Shown piece after piece: positions 22,295 to 34,442 of a stretch of 64,000 nt of DNA (position 1 is the stretch's first letter; every line of letters starts with the position of its first letter). The stretch lies in the NCBI GenBank assembly GCA_963853835.1, contig OY970828.1, positions 60,690,861 through 60,754,860 of the forward strand, read 5' to 3'. A program made the position numbers and the translations under genes. The stretch comes from Calendula officinalis (lineage: Eukaryota > Streptophyta > Magnoliopsida > Asterales > Asteraceae). The notes under the pieces were generated by a model that was not told where the DNA came from, searched no databases, and saw nothing but the letters and a program-made list of their open reading frames with translations.

Positions 22295-23320
22295 GGTGCT
22301 GTTTGTTTTTTACAAAAAGGTCTTCCTGAGGTCTTTTGTCTTCGCGGCGCAGACCACGCGCAGAAAAGGGCTTCCGCAGATGTTTGTTTTCCTGAAGCCC
22401 GCAGATCTTATTATGTCTGCCCAAGGTCTTCCCCAAGAAGCTTTGGACATTAGCTTCTTGGGTCTTCTAACTTAAAAAAAATAATAATAATAAAAAGAAA
22501 AAATAAAAAGAACTATCAGCGTTCTTTTCTTCCCATTCCAACAAAGATGATGTGCCATTTGATCTCCGATCTCCGATCTCCGTCCCCGACGAAGCTCAGT
22601 CGCCGGTGAATCGAACAGTCATCGTTCTTCTCTGCAAAAAGCCGACGACTTTTTCCGGCGAGGATTCCTCCAATGGCGAAGCTCCGTCCTCTGCAATACC
22701 ATCGTTCTCCGATCTCCGTCCCAATAGAAGTTCTGTCCTCTGCAATATCATCATTCTCCGACCTCCGTCCCAATGGAAGTTCCGTCCTCTGCAATACTAT
22801 CGTTCTCTTTCGTCACCTCTCTCTCTCTCATCGCCTCTCTCTCTCCGTCGTTATCTCCCTCTCTGGCAACCTCTCTATCTCCGACGCCTCCTTCTCTCAG
22901 TCTTCGTCTCCGGCGATCCCTACCCCAAAATCTGGAATGAGTTTTAAACCCGTTTTTGTTTTCGCTTTATGACTTCAAATAACAAAAAAAAGTTGCAATT
23001 TGTTTTAAGGGTTTTTGCTTTCTTGAATAATTTACAGTGGCATATGATGAATGATGATCGAATTCCAATATCTGTATTAGGAGATGATAGTTTTGCAGTT
23101 GGAAAATTTTGTTCTAATTGCCCTAATTTTGGGTGATGTTAATTTTACCCTTAATTTTGCCCTAATTTGCTTCCAAACCTATTTTGTGCGGATGTTAAAA
23201 AACAAACAAACATTTTTTTTGCAGACGGCCAGACCTTTGGTCCATCACAGAAGCTACAACATTTGGCAGATATGATCCGCAGACTACAAATCTTTTCACT
23301 CTAAAAAAACAAACAACACC
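22295..23320. mobile_element. PIF/Harbinger-like non-autonomous element, about 1.03 kb
   Basis: Termini GGTGCTGTTTGTTTTTT and AAAAAACAAACAACACC are flanked by TAA on both sides (22292-22294, 23321-23323), the TWA-type duplication of PIF/Harbinger. Similarity between the arms reaches about 110 bp inwards, with shared GTCTGC and ATGTTTGTTT blocks. The C/T-rich centre contains a 49-bp tandem repeat. Short frames in it look like repeat artefacts, not a transposase. Confidence 0.68.
22679..22808. repeat. 49-bp tandem repeat, about 2.6 units
   Basis: Units start at 22679, 22728 and 22777 with AAG(C/T)TC(C/T)GTCCTCTGCAAT and contain TCTCCGA(T/C)CTCCGTCC. The third unit is cut short. The array lies inside the Harbinger-like element. 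Confidence 0.85.
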
Positions 23321-23323
23321 TAA

Positions 23324-24685
23324 CGTTAACAAATAAATAAATAAAAAGAACAAGTATAGTGGAAGATTGAGTAGACAATCTAGTGGTACTACTTAGGTAC
23401 ATATTCAACGTCATCATGCCATGGATCCACCCATGACAACCGAGATTTCATATCGGATTTTAAGTGCTTATAAAGTGACCACTTAGAACTTAGGTATTAT
23501 TTGGCGTTATTATTCCTCAACTCTTGACCAACCAACCACGGGCCCACCACATGTAACATTTTACTCTTTAATTACTATGTCACATTAAATAAAATAAGAT
23601 TTATCTTATTGAAAAAGTTTTGTGTATGTATGCTTTAAACCTTATTAAAGTAGGCAAATGGATATGTTAAGGTTATATAATATAGCGTTATTAAAATTGG
23701 TGTTTTATTTAATACTTATGCTTAATAAGATCCTGACCTAGTGACGAGATATTTTATTTGGAAAAGTAAATACAAATCTAATACTCTGTATCTTTTACCT
23801 ATAAGAAAACAAACTATTTTTACAGTTAGAAATTAAATGTCCACCTCCACCGCATGTATAAAAGCAAATTCCTTCAACAATTTCCACTTTTACACGATGA
23901 TGAAAACCTAGCTTCATCACTCAAGCCTTTCCAGGTTGGGAACACTACCCACTTGCCTGTGTGTGGGTTGGGGGGTGATCAAGTCAAAGGAAGTCGGCTA
24001 GTGCATAGTTACCTTCAAACTGCAATCATTTTACCAAATGCAACAAAATGTACTAGCCTCATGTTAGCTAGTTAGTTAGACAACCAAACCAATTAATGCT
24101 AGGTTTTATACCGATTAAACAGACAAAATACGCGTCAAAAATAATAAACGATAATCTAGTTAACATACAAAACAATAGTTGAACCTGTAAATTTACAAAC
24201 ACTACTAAAGTAACTAGTTAAAGCGATAAACGCTTACGGTATCGGTGCTCAACGATAATCCTTGTGAACACATTCTTGCCGGTATGTAGGATCATAGTCA
24301 CATAGAACGCGGTACACTCCGGTACGGGTACGTGATTCAGTAGTTTAGGTGTATCCGGTACGAAGGGGGTAGGTTCATTTCGATACGTGTCCGGTACGGT
24401 GTACCTTACGTTTTGGAACGATGTACCATACGACGTACCCTTAAAATTAAGTTTCTTTTGCATATATATATGATTAAATTTAAAAGTTCAAAGTTCAACT
24501 AATAAAAACATATCATAAAATCCATAAAACTTCAAATCACATTAGAGTTTACCCCTAACACTCTATATATAAAACATTAAATGATAACATCTAATTGGAG
24601 ATAAACTCTAATCATCTTTCGTTAATGACCGAATAAATCCTGGACTTTGTAAATATTAATTAACACTTTAATTAGTGACAATCAC
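23324..24685. other. Intergenic; CGGTAC-rich patch
   Basis: No gene is seen. Positions 24230-24440 contain many CGGTAC/GGTACG motifs and may be a decayed transposon arm, but no ends can be defined. Confidence 0.4.
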
Positions 24686-25172
24686 TGTCAGGATCGAATA
24701 ACTCAAACAAGTTATTGAATCACAGATCTACTAACAAAGAGAAGTTACAGCGGATTAACACTCTTGTTATTTGATTAAGAACAATGAAAACTGTAATCGA
24801 ATGAACAATATTAAGAACACAGTTATCACAAAAAGCTTCAATGTATATTGATTATATCAAACAATACACACGTACGTTTACAATTCGTAAGGAACTATTT
24901 GTAATTGTCCTTGAAGCCTAAAACTATTAACCTAGTTATTCTAGGAAACGATTATAATTGAACTACAAAAAGATAAACATTCTATAACTAACTCTACTAG
25001 AATCTCGGACACGATCTGTTCTTTAATCAACATCAGTAGTAAACGTGATCGTCAGTAGTAAGTCCTTCATCAGTAGTAAATTGCTTTTCTGCCCCATCAG
25101 TACTAACTTCCATAAGTGATGATCAGTTTTAACTGCAGCATCAGTACTAGAATGTTTATATCCCAACAATCC
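24686..25172 (-). repeat. 3' LTR of the outer copia element
   Basis: About 487 bp. It contains a cluster of CAGTAGTAA/CAGTACTAA motifs at 25030-25152. The minus-strand TATAAATA of the 5' LTR reads TACAAATA here. The edge next to the polypurine tract has lost the TG dinucleotide. Confidence 0.88.
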
Positions 25173-25274
25173 CCCCTAAACTTGTTAATTCACTTTTAAT
25201 TAACTAAGTTTTCTTCTCTTCTTCTTTCTTCTTCCTCTGTTCTTCCAACAGTTCTGCTCTTCTTTGATCACCTT

Positions 25275-26960
25275 CTAATGTTTTCTGATTTTGCCTTTTT
25301 TTTGTGCAATTATGTATTTGCTGTTTCTCTTCACAAAGTAATTATATTTTTCTTGAAACATTGCAAGGTCATGAGGTCTCATGAATGAGCATGTGATGAT
25401 CTGGTACATGGTTTCTTCTGAGTGTGGATATTCTTTTTCATATAAATACAATTCACACTTCTTGCTTGCTCTTTCAAAGAAATACATGTTTAGTGTTGGT
25501 AGCACATTCCAAGCATATACATTTTCTGTGCTAGTGAATATCTCAGGATAATTGTCTGGATAGAAAGCAACATCAATCATTTGAGTTAAGTATCCAGCTC
25601 CTGAGTTTCTCCATGACTTCTTTGCAATTCTTGGTTTACCAATAATTAAAACTTTGATAATGTCACTTCTGCTACAGGACATAACCATTGGTTTCCAAGC
25701 ATTAAACCTCTGAGTTGTTTTGTCTTCCCTTACAAATTCTATGACATCATTAACAATTCTCCAATTAATAATTGGATTATCTTGAAGAGGATCAACATGA
25801 AGATCAAGTACTTGTACTTCTAGTTCTGTTTGTTTTGATTTCTTCCTAGCCTCTTGTTCTGTTTGAAGAGCTTTTCTCTTTTTGGAAGGAGGTTTTGATG
25901 GTTCACCAGAGATTGGTGTTCTGGAGAGTATGATTGTGGGATCAATTTCAACAAATACCTTTTCTTTTTCTTCTTCTACTTCAGATTCTGCTAATTCCCT
26001 TTTCTTAGCAGTATAGTATTTATCAACAATTATAATCATTTTCATTCTGCCAAAGGACTTAGCATTATGCCCTTTTGATTTCAAATAATCTATCATTTTG
26101 TTCTTCTGTTCAAATATTTCATCTGGCAGATCAGCTTTTTCTCTTTTGCATTCAGCCACAAGATCTTCAAGACAGTTCAGATGTTCTTCTTCTATTTTTC
26201 TTTGTTTATTGAACTCCGCTTGTTGATCTTCTACCAGGAATTCTTCAATCTCTTGAATTGCTGCATTTTTTAGTCTTTCATCTTCAGCTATTCTTTTATC
26301 TTCAAAAGCTTGAGTTTTTGCAACTTTCCTCAGATATCTCATTCTCTTCACCTTCCACATATCTTGCTTAGCCGGTCTAACACAATTTATCTTATTCATC
26401 ATAAAGTGACCTAAAGCTCTGTGTGGGTAATCATCATCAAACTTTTCTTTGCCTTTACCAACACACAGAAGGTGGAGTGTATTTCATATCAATAACTTCA
26501 AGGATGGTTATTGATGGAGAAAATCTACTAATTTTGCTCATTGGAAGTATCTTGGGGTGAGGAGGTAGTGCACATTCATCTACATCATCCCAATTCACAT
26601 TATCATCAATGTCAGGTACGATAAGTGGCTTTAGTTCTGGAGTTGGAGGCCTTGGGATGATCACAGCTGGTACAAGAATTTCTGGTATATTTTCTTCATC
26701 TTCAGTAGTAACCAAGGTAGTTACTACTGGTGTAATTTCTGTTGTATGCACCACCAGCTGTTGTGAGGAGTCTACTACTGGTGAGGTTGTTGTTGTGGTT
26801 ACTACTGCTAGGGCATCAGTAGTAATTGTGATATCTTCTATTGTTGGGACATTTACTACTGGTATTTCTTCTTCTTCAATGGGATCAGTAGTAACAACCT
26901 CTTGATCCTTAACATCAGGAATATCCATAGGATCAGTAGTTTCTATAACTTCAGTAGTAA
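25275..26960 (-). pseudogene. Additional ORF 2 of the outer copia element
   Basis: Two frames (26928-26455 and 26402-25275) become one by a frameshift at about 26450; both continue beyond their first ATG. The first part is acidic and Thr/Val-rich, with VVTT repeats encoded by the TTACTACTG motif. The second has a long charged helix (about 150 residues, EDKRIAEDERLKNAAIQEIE) followed by a basic segment (SKKRKALQTEQ) and a globular C-terminus (WRIVNDVIEF, FEIF-like). I recognise no domain. It may once have been joined to additional ORF 1. Confidence 0.6.
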
Positions 26961-27038
26961 CTGAGAGTGTACTTGTTCTGCTGTTGGGGATTGATTTGCA
27001 GACACAAATACATCTTCATCCACACTTTTTACTCCTCT

Positions 27039-28790
27039 TTACAGGTCTTCACCATAACTTTGACCTGTTTCACCATGAGCTTCTTTTAAATTTAGGAGGG
27101 AGGTTGCTGCTGCTGCAATTGAATGATCAATCATTCCTTGAATTTGATCCTTCTCCCCCTTAGTGATCTCAACTTGTTGAGCCTCACTATCTGCAATCTT
27201 TCTTTGTAGTTTTCTGATAATAGTTGATTGCCTTTGAAGCCTATAATCAAATCTTTTCTGTCTTCTATTCAAAGTATTGATGTAATGCTTCATGTAGCTT
27301 ATGATTTTTCCTTGATTGTTCAAAAGTTCCAGGCAATTTTGTACAGTGGTTTTAAGGTTTTCCTTCCTATCCGTCAATTGGATTGATTTAAAACTGCCCT
27401 CAGCCCCTTTGGGTGGATCATTGGGCTCATTTGGTATATTGGTTTTAAGGTTTTCCATCCTATCTGTCAATTTAATTTGTTGCACTCTATCCTCATCACT
27501 TCTTGGTGATGAAATGGGTTGTTTAGATACTCTCTTCTTCCTAGAAGAAGCAGTAGTATCCCCCCTTGGGGTTTCTTGGCACCGGGGTCCTCTTAGTGCT
27601 GCCTCAAAAGATGAGTCATCATTTAGAGTTGCCGAGGTCTGGGTCCAATTGATGTTCTCACTAGCCTGTGCACCCACCTTTGGGGCGGCATCAGTAGTGA
27701 GAGCTCTTTCCTCATGTCCTCTCTCCTCCTTGGAGGACAACTCTTGGAGTCTGGGGTCTGACTCAATTGGTCCCCTGGTGTCCTTTAAGGAAGTTTTCTT
27801 CCTTTTATAGGTTTTGGAAATTGGTTTGGCTATTGGTTGGTCTTCCTCAGAGTAAAGAGTAGCACTCTGTGGATTAATTTCATGTACCTGGGACACAGTC
27901 AGGACATCTGTTTGTGTGGGTAATTGAGTGAACTGTTTGGATTGTGTTTGGGTTGTATTTAGTGGTGGGGTTGGTTGGGGTTCAATGGGGTGACTTGAAC
28001 CTTCTCGAATTTGGGGTTGATCATAGATCATGTTTTGAAATAATGGAGTAACCTTCCTAGAAAATTTGAATTGTTTTCTCATGTTGGAGTACACCTTTTT
28101 ATTTAGTTCAGGTGTAATAAAAATATTCTTTGGAGTTGAAAGATTTTGAATTTCAGAGTTGAAAATGTGTGTAAGGAATCTTGGGTACATTAAAAATTTT
28201 GAAGATGATAATTTTGCAAGCATTCCTTCAAAAATCATGTTTGAAAAATTGAATACTTGGCATGTGCACAAACACACAACAGCAGATGCTATTGATTTGT
28301 TGAACTCATTCCATGTACTCTTTTCGGGAGAGATACAATGTTGAATATTATGAACAAGAAATTTCCATTGAGGTGAAAGAAGACCTTTTTGAAAAGTGAC
28401 AATATCCAGTCTTCCCTCATATCCCATATTTTGTAAAGTTTCAACAAGATCCTCCTTAGGAAGTGAAAACATACCTGATTCATCATTCAGTTGAAGATGG
28501 TGTCTGATTGACTGTTCTGTGATGATGATAGTCTTTCCATCTACTATGGATTTGATTTTTGACATATTTGTGTCTTCAATCCTTTCAGCATTTTCCCAGA
28601 AGTTAACAAGGTGCTGTTGATAGGCTTTAGGATTGACAGTTAGAGCAAATTTGATGTACTAGTTCTTCAAGAACATAACGATTGGTCGAAAGTCCTTTGT
28701 TCCATCTGGATTCCTTAGAAAGGCACACATATTCTGGAATTCTGAGTATTTGAGATCGGTTTTAACTTCTAGAGATTTTAGAGTAGCCAT
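27039..28790 (-). pseudogene. Additional ORF 1 of the outer copia element (Asteraceae-type)
   Basis: The frame starts at an ATG (CAT at 28788-28790) with MATLKSLEVKTDLKYSE and is interrupted by one TAG at 28661-28659. It then runs open to 27039, about 583 codons in all. The N-terminal part (IEDTNMSKIKSIVDG, QNMGYEGRL, FQKGLLSPQWKFLVH, TWNEFNKSIASA, MIFEGMLAKL) is the pattern seen in many Asteraceae retrotransposon ORFs placed 3' of pol and often mislabelled as synaptobrevin/longin proteins. The C-terminal half is polar with a coiled coil (LNRRQKRFDYRLQRQ). Its function is unknown; it occupies the env-like position of Sireviruses. Confidence 0.75.
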
Positions 28791-29311
28791 TTGTTTGATT
28801 TTGATCTTTGAAATTGATGTTGAGTTTGTTGATTTTCAGAGAGAGTTTGATTGTTTTTATTGTTCGAGTGATTTGTAGAATGAATTTCTTTGCTACTGAT
28901 GCAGGGTTTTAATTGAGATTTGCATAGATTAGGGTTTATCGTAGGGTTTATCGAATCGAGGTGAGGATAATGCTAAACTAATCACATTCAGCTATTTATA
29001 TTTTTCGAATTAACCTGCAAAAGGACCGAAATACCCTTCGAATCATAACCCAACGCCAATTTTCATCGGGGTTAGTATGGTAAAATGGTGTATTTTACAG
29101 ATAACGGTCGATCAGTAGTAACTAAGTATCAGTAATAGAAAAGTCAGTAGTAACTGTTGTTTTTATACTTAACCTAATTCTAAGAAAAACTCTATCAGTA
29201 CTAGATTGTAAGAGTAACATGTGATCAGTAATAATGAATAACCAGTAGTAAAACATACTTTATACATATTAATATTGTACAAAAACTTTACATATTATAT
29301 TAAGAGTGAAA
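28791..29311 (-). other. Non-coding spacer between RNase H and the additional ORF
   Basis: No frame is seen. Six or so CAGTARTAA-like motifs occur at 29105-29255. Confidence 0.5.
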
Positions 29312-29833
29312 TTAATTGATTAATATCATTCCAATACTGCTAACCAAAAAGTTGAATCTTCCTACATCAAATGCTTTTGTAAAAAGATCGGCTAATTGAT
29401 TGTCAGTATGAATTTTCTCTACTTTGATTAATTTCTTTTCATTGCAATCCCTTATAAAATGAAATCTTATTTCAATGTGTTTGGTTTTTGAATGTTTTAC
29501 TGGATTATTCACAATACTAATAGCACTTTGATTATCAATAAAAATGGGAGTTTTAAGAATAGAGATACCAAAGTCTAGGAGTTGATTTTGAATCCATAGA
29601 ACTTGAGCACAACAAGCAGATGCAGCTACATACTCTGCTTCAGCAGTTGATGTTGACACATTAGTTTGTTTCTTGCATTGCCATGACACCAATCTTGATC
29701 CAAAGAATTGACATCCACCAGTAGTAGATTTTCTATCTAGACATTCACCACCATAGTCACTATTTGTATAGGCTATGAGTTCAAATGGTGAGTCATGTGG
29801 ATACCAAAGACCAAGAGAAGGTTTGCCTTTCAA
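29312..29833 (-). pseudogene. RNase H region, outer copia element
   Basis: A 173-residue frame with the copia RNase H signatures: a first-acid motif changed to TNSDYGGE, then DRKSTTGGCQFFG, STAEAEYVAAS, DNQSAI and the terminal HTDNQLADLFTKAF. It follows RT with a frameshift. It ends just upstream of a non-coding stretch (28791-29311) carrying more CAGTAGTAA motifs. Confidence 0.9.
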
Positions 29834-30972
29834 GTATCTGAATATTCTTTTACAGCCTGCATGTGTAGCTCCTTAGGTCTTGCTTGATACCTGGAACATA
29901 CACAAACACTATACATAATGTCAGGTCTTGATGCAGTTAAATACATTAAGGAACCTATCATTGATCTATATAGATGTTCATCTACATCCTCCCCCTCAAC
30001 ATCAGGATGTAGGTGTTTGTGAGTTTCCATTTGCGTGCTTGCACTTTTGCAGTCTTTCATTGCAAACTTTTCCAAGATGTCTCTTACATATTTTGATTGA
30101 TTAATCAAAATACCATCTGATCTTTGATTGATTTGGAGTCCAAGAAAGAAGTTCATTGGACCCATTGAACTCATCTTGAATTTGATTTGCATTAATTCTT
30201 CAAACTCTTTGCACAGTTGATCATTTGTTGAACCAAAGATGATATCATCTACATATATTTGGACCAGTAGAATATCATCTTTGACTTTTCTTGTGAATAG
30301 AGTCTTATCAATTGCACCTCTTTTGAAGTTATTCTTCAATAAGTATGATGACAATGTGTCATACCAAGCTCTTGGAGCCTGATGAAGGCCGTATAGAGCT
30401 TTGTCTAGTTTGTACACATAGTCATCATGTTCTGGATCTTCAAATCCTGGAGGTTGACACACATATACTTCTTCTTCAATTTTACCATAAAGGAATGCAC
30501 TTTTAAGATCCATTTGATAGACTTTGATCTTCTTGTATGAAGCATATGCCAGAAATATCGTTATTGCTTCAATTCTAGCAACATGTGCATATACTTCATC
30601 ATAGTCTATACATTCTTCTTGAGTGTATCCTTGGGCTACAAGTCTGGCTTTATTTTTGATCACTATACCTCTTTCATCTTTATTGTTTCTGAAGATCCAT
30701 CTTGTTCCAATGGGTCTTTTTCCTTTTGGTAGAGGTACAAGAGTCCATACAGCTTGTAATTTGAATTGAAGAAGTTCTTCTTGCATTGCTATAATCCAAT
30801 TTGAGTCTTTCATTGCTTGTTGAATCTTCTTAGGTTCCTCCTGTGACAGAAAACATTCATACATACATTCATTAGAGATTAGACTGATGTTACAAACATT
30901 TATATTTAATGATGAATTGAATTTGCTTCTTGTCTGCGTGTTTGAATTGACATCAGTTAGGACTAGGTCCAA
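29830..30972 (-). pseudogene. Reverse transcriptase, outer copia element
   Basis: An open frame of 380 residues. Copia RT blocks are in order: IGTRWIFRNNKDE, ARLVAQGYTQEE, VYQMDLKSAFLYG, VCQPPGFEDP, ALYGLHQAPRAWY, and the catalytic VQIYVDDIIFGST with the YVDD box. Then come GLQINQ and YRSMIGSLMYLTASRPDI. The RNase H part follows in another frame after a frameshift at about 29833, so the polyprotein is broken although the RT core looks intact. Confidence 0.92.
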
Positions 30973-31199
30973 AGGATGATTCTTTTTAGTTCTGGTGCCG
31001 GGAACTTTGTCAACAAGTATTTGACTATCAAGGTTTGACTCATTGGATTCAGGGATTTGGGCATATGTCCATGTTTCTTCTTGATTGTCTGGATTTTGTG
31101 GAGTTTCTTTATTGCTACTGGTATCAGTAGTAACATGATTTTCATTTGATTTAGGTGGTTCATTGTTAGTGCTGACATCATTGTTGTTGGGTTAATCAT
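30963..31199 (-). pseudogene. Pol linker between integrase and RT, outer copia element
   Basis: Low-complexity, frameshifted continuation of the linker; no domain of its own. It contains several TTACTACTG motifs. Confidence 0.5.
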
Positions 31200-32033
31200 T
31201 ATTTACTTGAGTTTCTGAGTTACTACTGGGATAAGTAGTGTCTTGAGAATTGGAGTTGTTACTGGTGTCAAGATTGCTAGGGTTATCTGCGTTACTACTG
31301 TCCTCAGTATCAACTATGGGATCAGTATTAACTAAGATATATTTCATTATGTCTTGACTACCATTAAATGAAGATGATCCTTCTTGTTGGCTTTGATTGT
31401 TTGAAACTCCTGCATTATAATCATAATTAATATCAAAAGACTTGGTTAGATTATCAATATTAAATAACCAATCTGGACCAATTCCCTGTTCATTCATCAG
31501 ATTTTCATTAAAGGATACATTTACACTTTCTTCAATAATCCTTAGCCTTTTGTTGAATACTCTGTAAGATTTGCTTTGAGTTGAGTATCCTACAAAGATC
31601 CCATCATCTGCTTTGCAGTCAAACTTACCAATTTGTTCTCTTGTAATTAAAATTGTACAAGGACAACCAAATGATTTTAGAAAACTTAGTGAGGGTTTTC
31701 TTTTATTAAAAAGTTCATAAGGTGTTTTAAAATGAGGCTTAACTATTAATACTCTATTTTGAACATAACAAGCAGTATTAACAGCTTCAGCCCAAAAAGT
31801 TATTGGTAATTTTGAATCTGCAAGCATGGATCTGGCTGCTTCAATAATTGTTCTATTTCTTCTTTCAGCTACACCATTTTGTTGTGGAGTTCTTGGTGAG
31901 CTGTACTGCCTGTCAATACCCTTAAGATCACAAAAATTAATTAGATTAGTATTTTTAAATTATGTGCCATTATCACATCTAATGGCTTTCACTTTGAGAT
32001 CTCTTGTATTCTCCAGTTTGACAATTAAATTCT
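31192..32033 (-). pseudogene. Integrase core and C-terminal part, outer copia element
   Basis: The conserved DNGT motif at about 31971-31963 is followed immediately by a TAA (31962-31960) where Glu is expected. TPQQNG and ERRNRT motifs lie in frame with the 211-residue stretch from 31827, which contains TFWAEAVNTACYVQNR, YELFNKRKP, FVGYSTQSKSYRVFN and ESVNVSF. This is the integrase C-terminus and the linker to RT. Confidence 0.85.
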
Positions 32034-32822
32034 TTATGATCTCACTTGTTTCATCTTTGGCCCTAAGAAAGAAAACCCAAGTATATCTAGAAAAATCATC
32101 AGTAATAACAAGACAGTATTGTTTCTTTCCAATACTCTCTTTCCAATACTCATTACATTTTTAGGTCCAAATAGGTCCATATGTAAGAGCTGCAAAGGAT
32201 TAGAAATAGAATTAATTGCTTTGGTCTTATGAGAAGTCTTGTGTTGCTTACCTTTTAGGCATGCAACACAGTGATGATCACACATAAATTCTTTTTGTGG
32301 TAATCCAACTACCAAATTCTTTTTGACTAAGTTATTCATATTTTTAAAATTTGTGTGACACATCCTTCTACGCCAGAGTTCTGATTCATTTGTGTTTGCC
32401 TTAGATATAAAACAGTTGATCTCATTTGAAGAAATGAGTTCTCCTCCTATATCCAGGCAATACACATTATTTCTCATTGGTGTTCTTAAAACAACAAATT
32501 TTTCATCTAAAATAAAATCAGGAGAAAGAATGATGCACTTAATATCTGTAAAAAAAAAATTATTCTTTTTATCACATACTTGTGAGACACTAACCAGATT
32601 ATATTTAAGCTCAGCAACATAAAATACATCATCAAAAGTAATCTTACCATTTGATACTGTACCTTTACTTGTAATCCTTCCACCTCTTGGATTTTCACCA
32701 AAAGCAACATATCCACCTTCAAAAGACTTGAAATCTTTAAGAATTTGAAGATTTCCAGTCATGTGCCCAGAGCATCCACTATCAATATGCCATGTTCTTC
32801 CTTCTTCAGGGATCTGAATGCT
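32034..32822 (-). pseudogene. Protease and GAG-pre-integrase region, outer copia element
   Basis: The frame opens after a TAG at 32825-32823 and soon gives the aspartic protease motif DSGCSGHMTG. The pre-integrase zinc domain follows (the expected His-His-Cys-Cys pattern is partly altered: the usual WHRR...H reads WRRRMCH, later CVACLKGKQ), then HMDLFGP, the first integrase acidic motif. The frame decays after that. Confidence 0.85.
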
Positions 32823-32842
32823 CTACACATAAAATAAATGGA

Positions 32843-33661
32843 TTAGTTAATTTTAGGAACCCAAGCTTGTTTTGTCTTGGGTTCATCCTTTGAAGAGTAA
32901 GATTTTCGAAATGGATGAGCTTTGTATGCAGGTTTGGTCTTCATTTGGTGTTTGTTGCTGTTATTTTGTTTTACTACTGACCTAGGTTTATACCCGTAGT
33001 TTTTGGCTTTTGAGTGTTTTACTACTGATTGACCAGTAGTAGTTGGATAATATGAGTTTTTAGCATAGTCAGTAGTATTTTTGTAATTGTACCAGACAGC
33101 ATTGTAATTAGGGTTTTTACCAGTAGTAAAACTGGAATAGTTCCTACTGATGTTTGAAAACTTTGAGTATCTTGGAAATTGATTTTGTTTTCCATTGTTT
33201 TTGAAATAATTACTTCTGTTTGGACTTCCATGCCTGATATTTTGCACGAATCTTTATGCAGTTCTTCCAAAGTTAGGGACCTCAACATGTGGATTTTTAA
33301 TTTCTTTTGCTTCTTTAGTTTATTTTAGTTTCAATGCTTTTACTTTTTCTTTGTTTTCTTTAAATTATTTAAATTCTTTGCAGTTAATTGGATTGAAGTC
33401 ACAACCATTTGCTATGTGATTAACTTTGTTGCAAACTAAACATGTTAATTTTGTTGACTTAGCACCTTCAGGCTTTCTTTGTTCTTTTAACTGATTTAAG
33501 TTTCTTTGATTTCCCCTTCTTAAGATTGTTGGTATATTTTCTGAGTTATATTTAGGGGATTCAGTTTGACTTTGGGTGGCATGAAAACTTGTATCAGTTG
33601 AATCAATTGTCTGATCATCATCAGATGAGTCATTATTGGTTTCAGTTTGATTTTCTATTTT
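32843..33661 (-). pseudogene. Gag C-terminal region, outer copia element
   Basis: Broken frames. The clearest (33247-32843) is rich in Asn/Tyr/Ser/Lys and ends KQAWVPKIN then a stop, the usual position just before the protease. A second CCHC-like stretch is visible in broken frame near 33420. Stops and frameshifts are frequent. Confidence 0.6.
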
Positions 33662-33664
33662 TAA

Positions 33665-34442
33665 TTAATTTAATATTCTTTCTGAGCTTGATTTAAGATG
33701 AGGAATAAAATTAGTTGGAGGCGGAACTGCATGGTATCCAACTTCATGAACAACTTTCTCAGTGGTTTGATTATTGGTTAATTCATCAATTATCTTAGAA
33801 CTTCTTTCAAAATTTTTAATGGTTAATTTATTCTGTTCTAATTCCATTTGACATTCTTCTAATTTAATTAGAGTTTCTTTTAATTTTAACTCATCATATT
33901 CTTTATCATAAGTTGTTTGTAACAATTTATCTTTTATCTTTTGATCTGTTATTTTATAGATTTTAATTTGATTTTCAAGATCAGCTATAAAACCATTATA
34001 TTCAATTCTCCTATTTCTGTTTAAAATCATCTCTTCAAGTGTTTCTTTGTTAAGTTTTTCTAATTCTTTATATGCTTTAATGCATTAAGGAGTGCAGGAT
34101 TTAGAATGTACCTCATTTATAGATTCAGTGAAGGCCATAAGAGCTTGGTTTTGAGCATGTTCCTCTGCTTGAAAGCTCCGTCATAACCTTGACCCTCTTG
34201 AGATACTAATGCAGTTGAATTTGAAGTGTTGTTTTTGTTGTAGTTTGATCTTTGGTCTTTGCTAGGACATTCTCTAGCAAAGTGACCAAGATTATTGCAG
34301 TTGAAGCATTTGACTTTGGTCTTGTCAAATCCAGCACGATCACCTTTATTGTAGGTCGGATTTTTTCTTCCAGTTCTTTTGAGAAACCTTTTTGTTCTTA
34401 AGCTCAGCGTTGCCATCTGCCATTTGATGTCCATCTCTTCCA
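33665..34442 (-). pseudogene. Gag middle part with zinc knuckle, outer copia element
   Basis: Resumes the Gag reading directly left of the nested insertion (DIKWQMA). The CCHC zinc knuckle reads CFNCNNLGHFAREC at about 34291-34250. A coiled-coil-like stretch follows (34030-33665), separated by frameshifts and stops. Gag binds genomic RNA and forms virus-like particles in this family. Confidence 0.8.

Noticed and set aside
22552..22972. Overlapping Ser/Pro-rich frames
   Set aside because: Inside a TAA-flanked Harbinger-like element; produced by a C/T-rich tandem repeat, no known domain.
23854..24075. 73-codon plus-strand frame
   Set aside because: No recognisable domain, no promoter or splice support; probably chance.
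27039..28790. Cellular synaptobrevin/longin gene
   Set aside because: Such labels are common for this ORF in Asteraceae, but it lies between copia RNase H and the 3' LTR on the same strand, so it belongs to the element.
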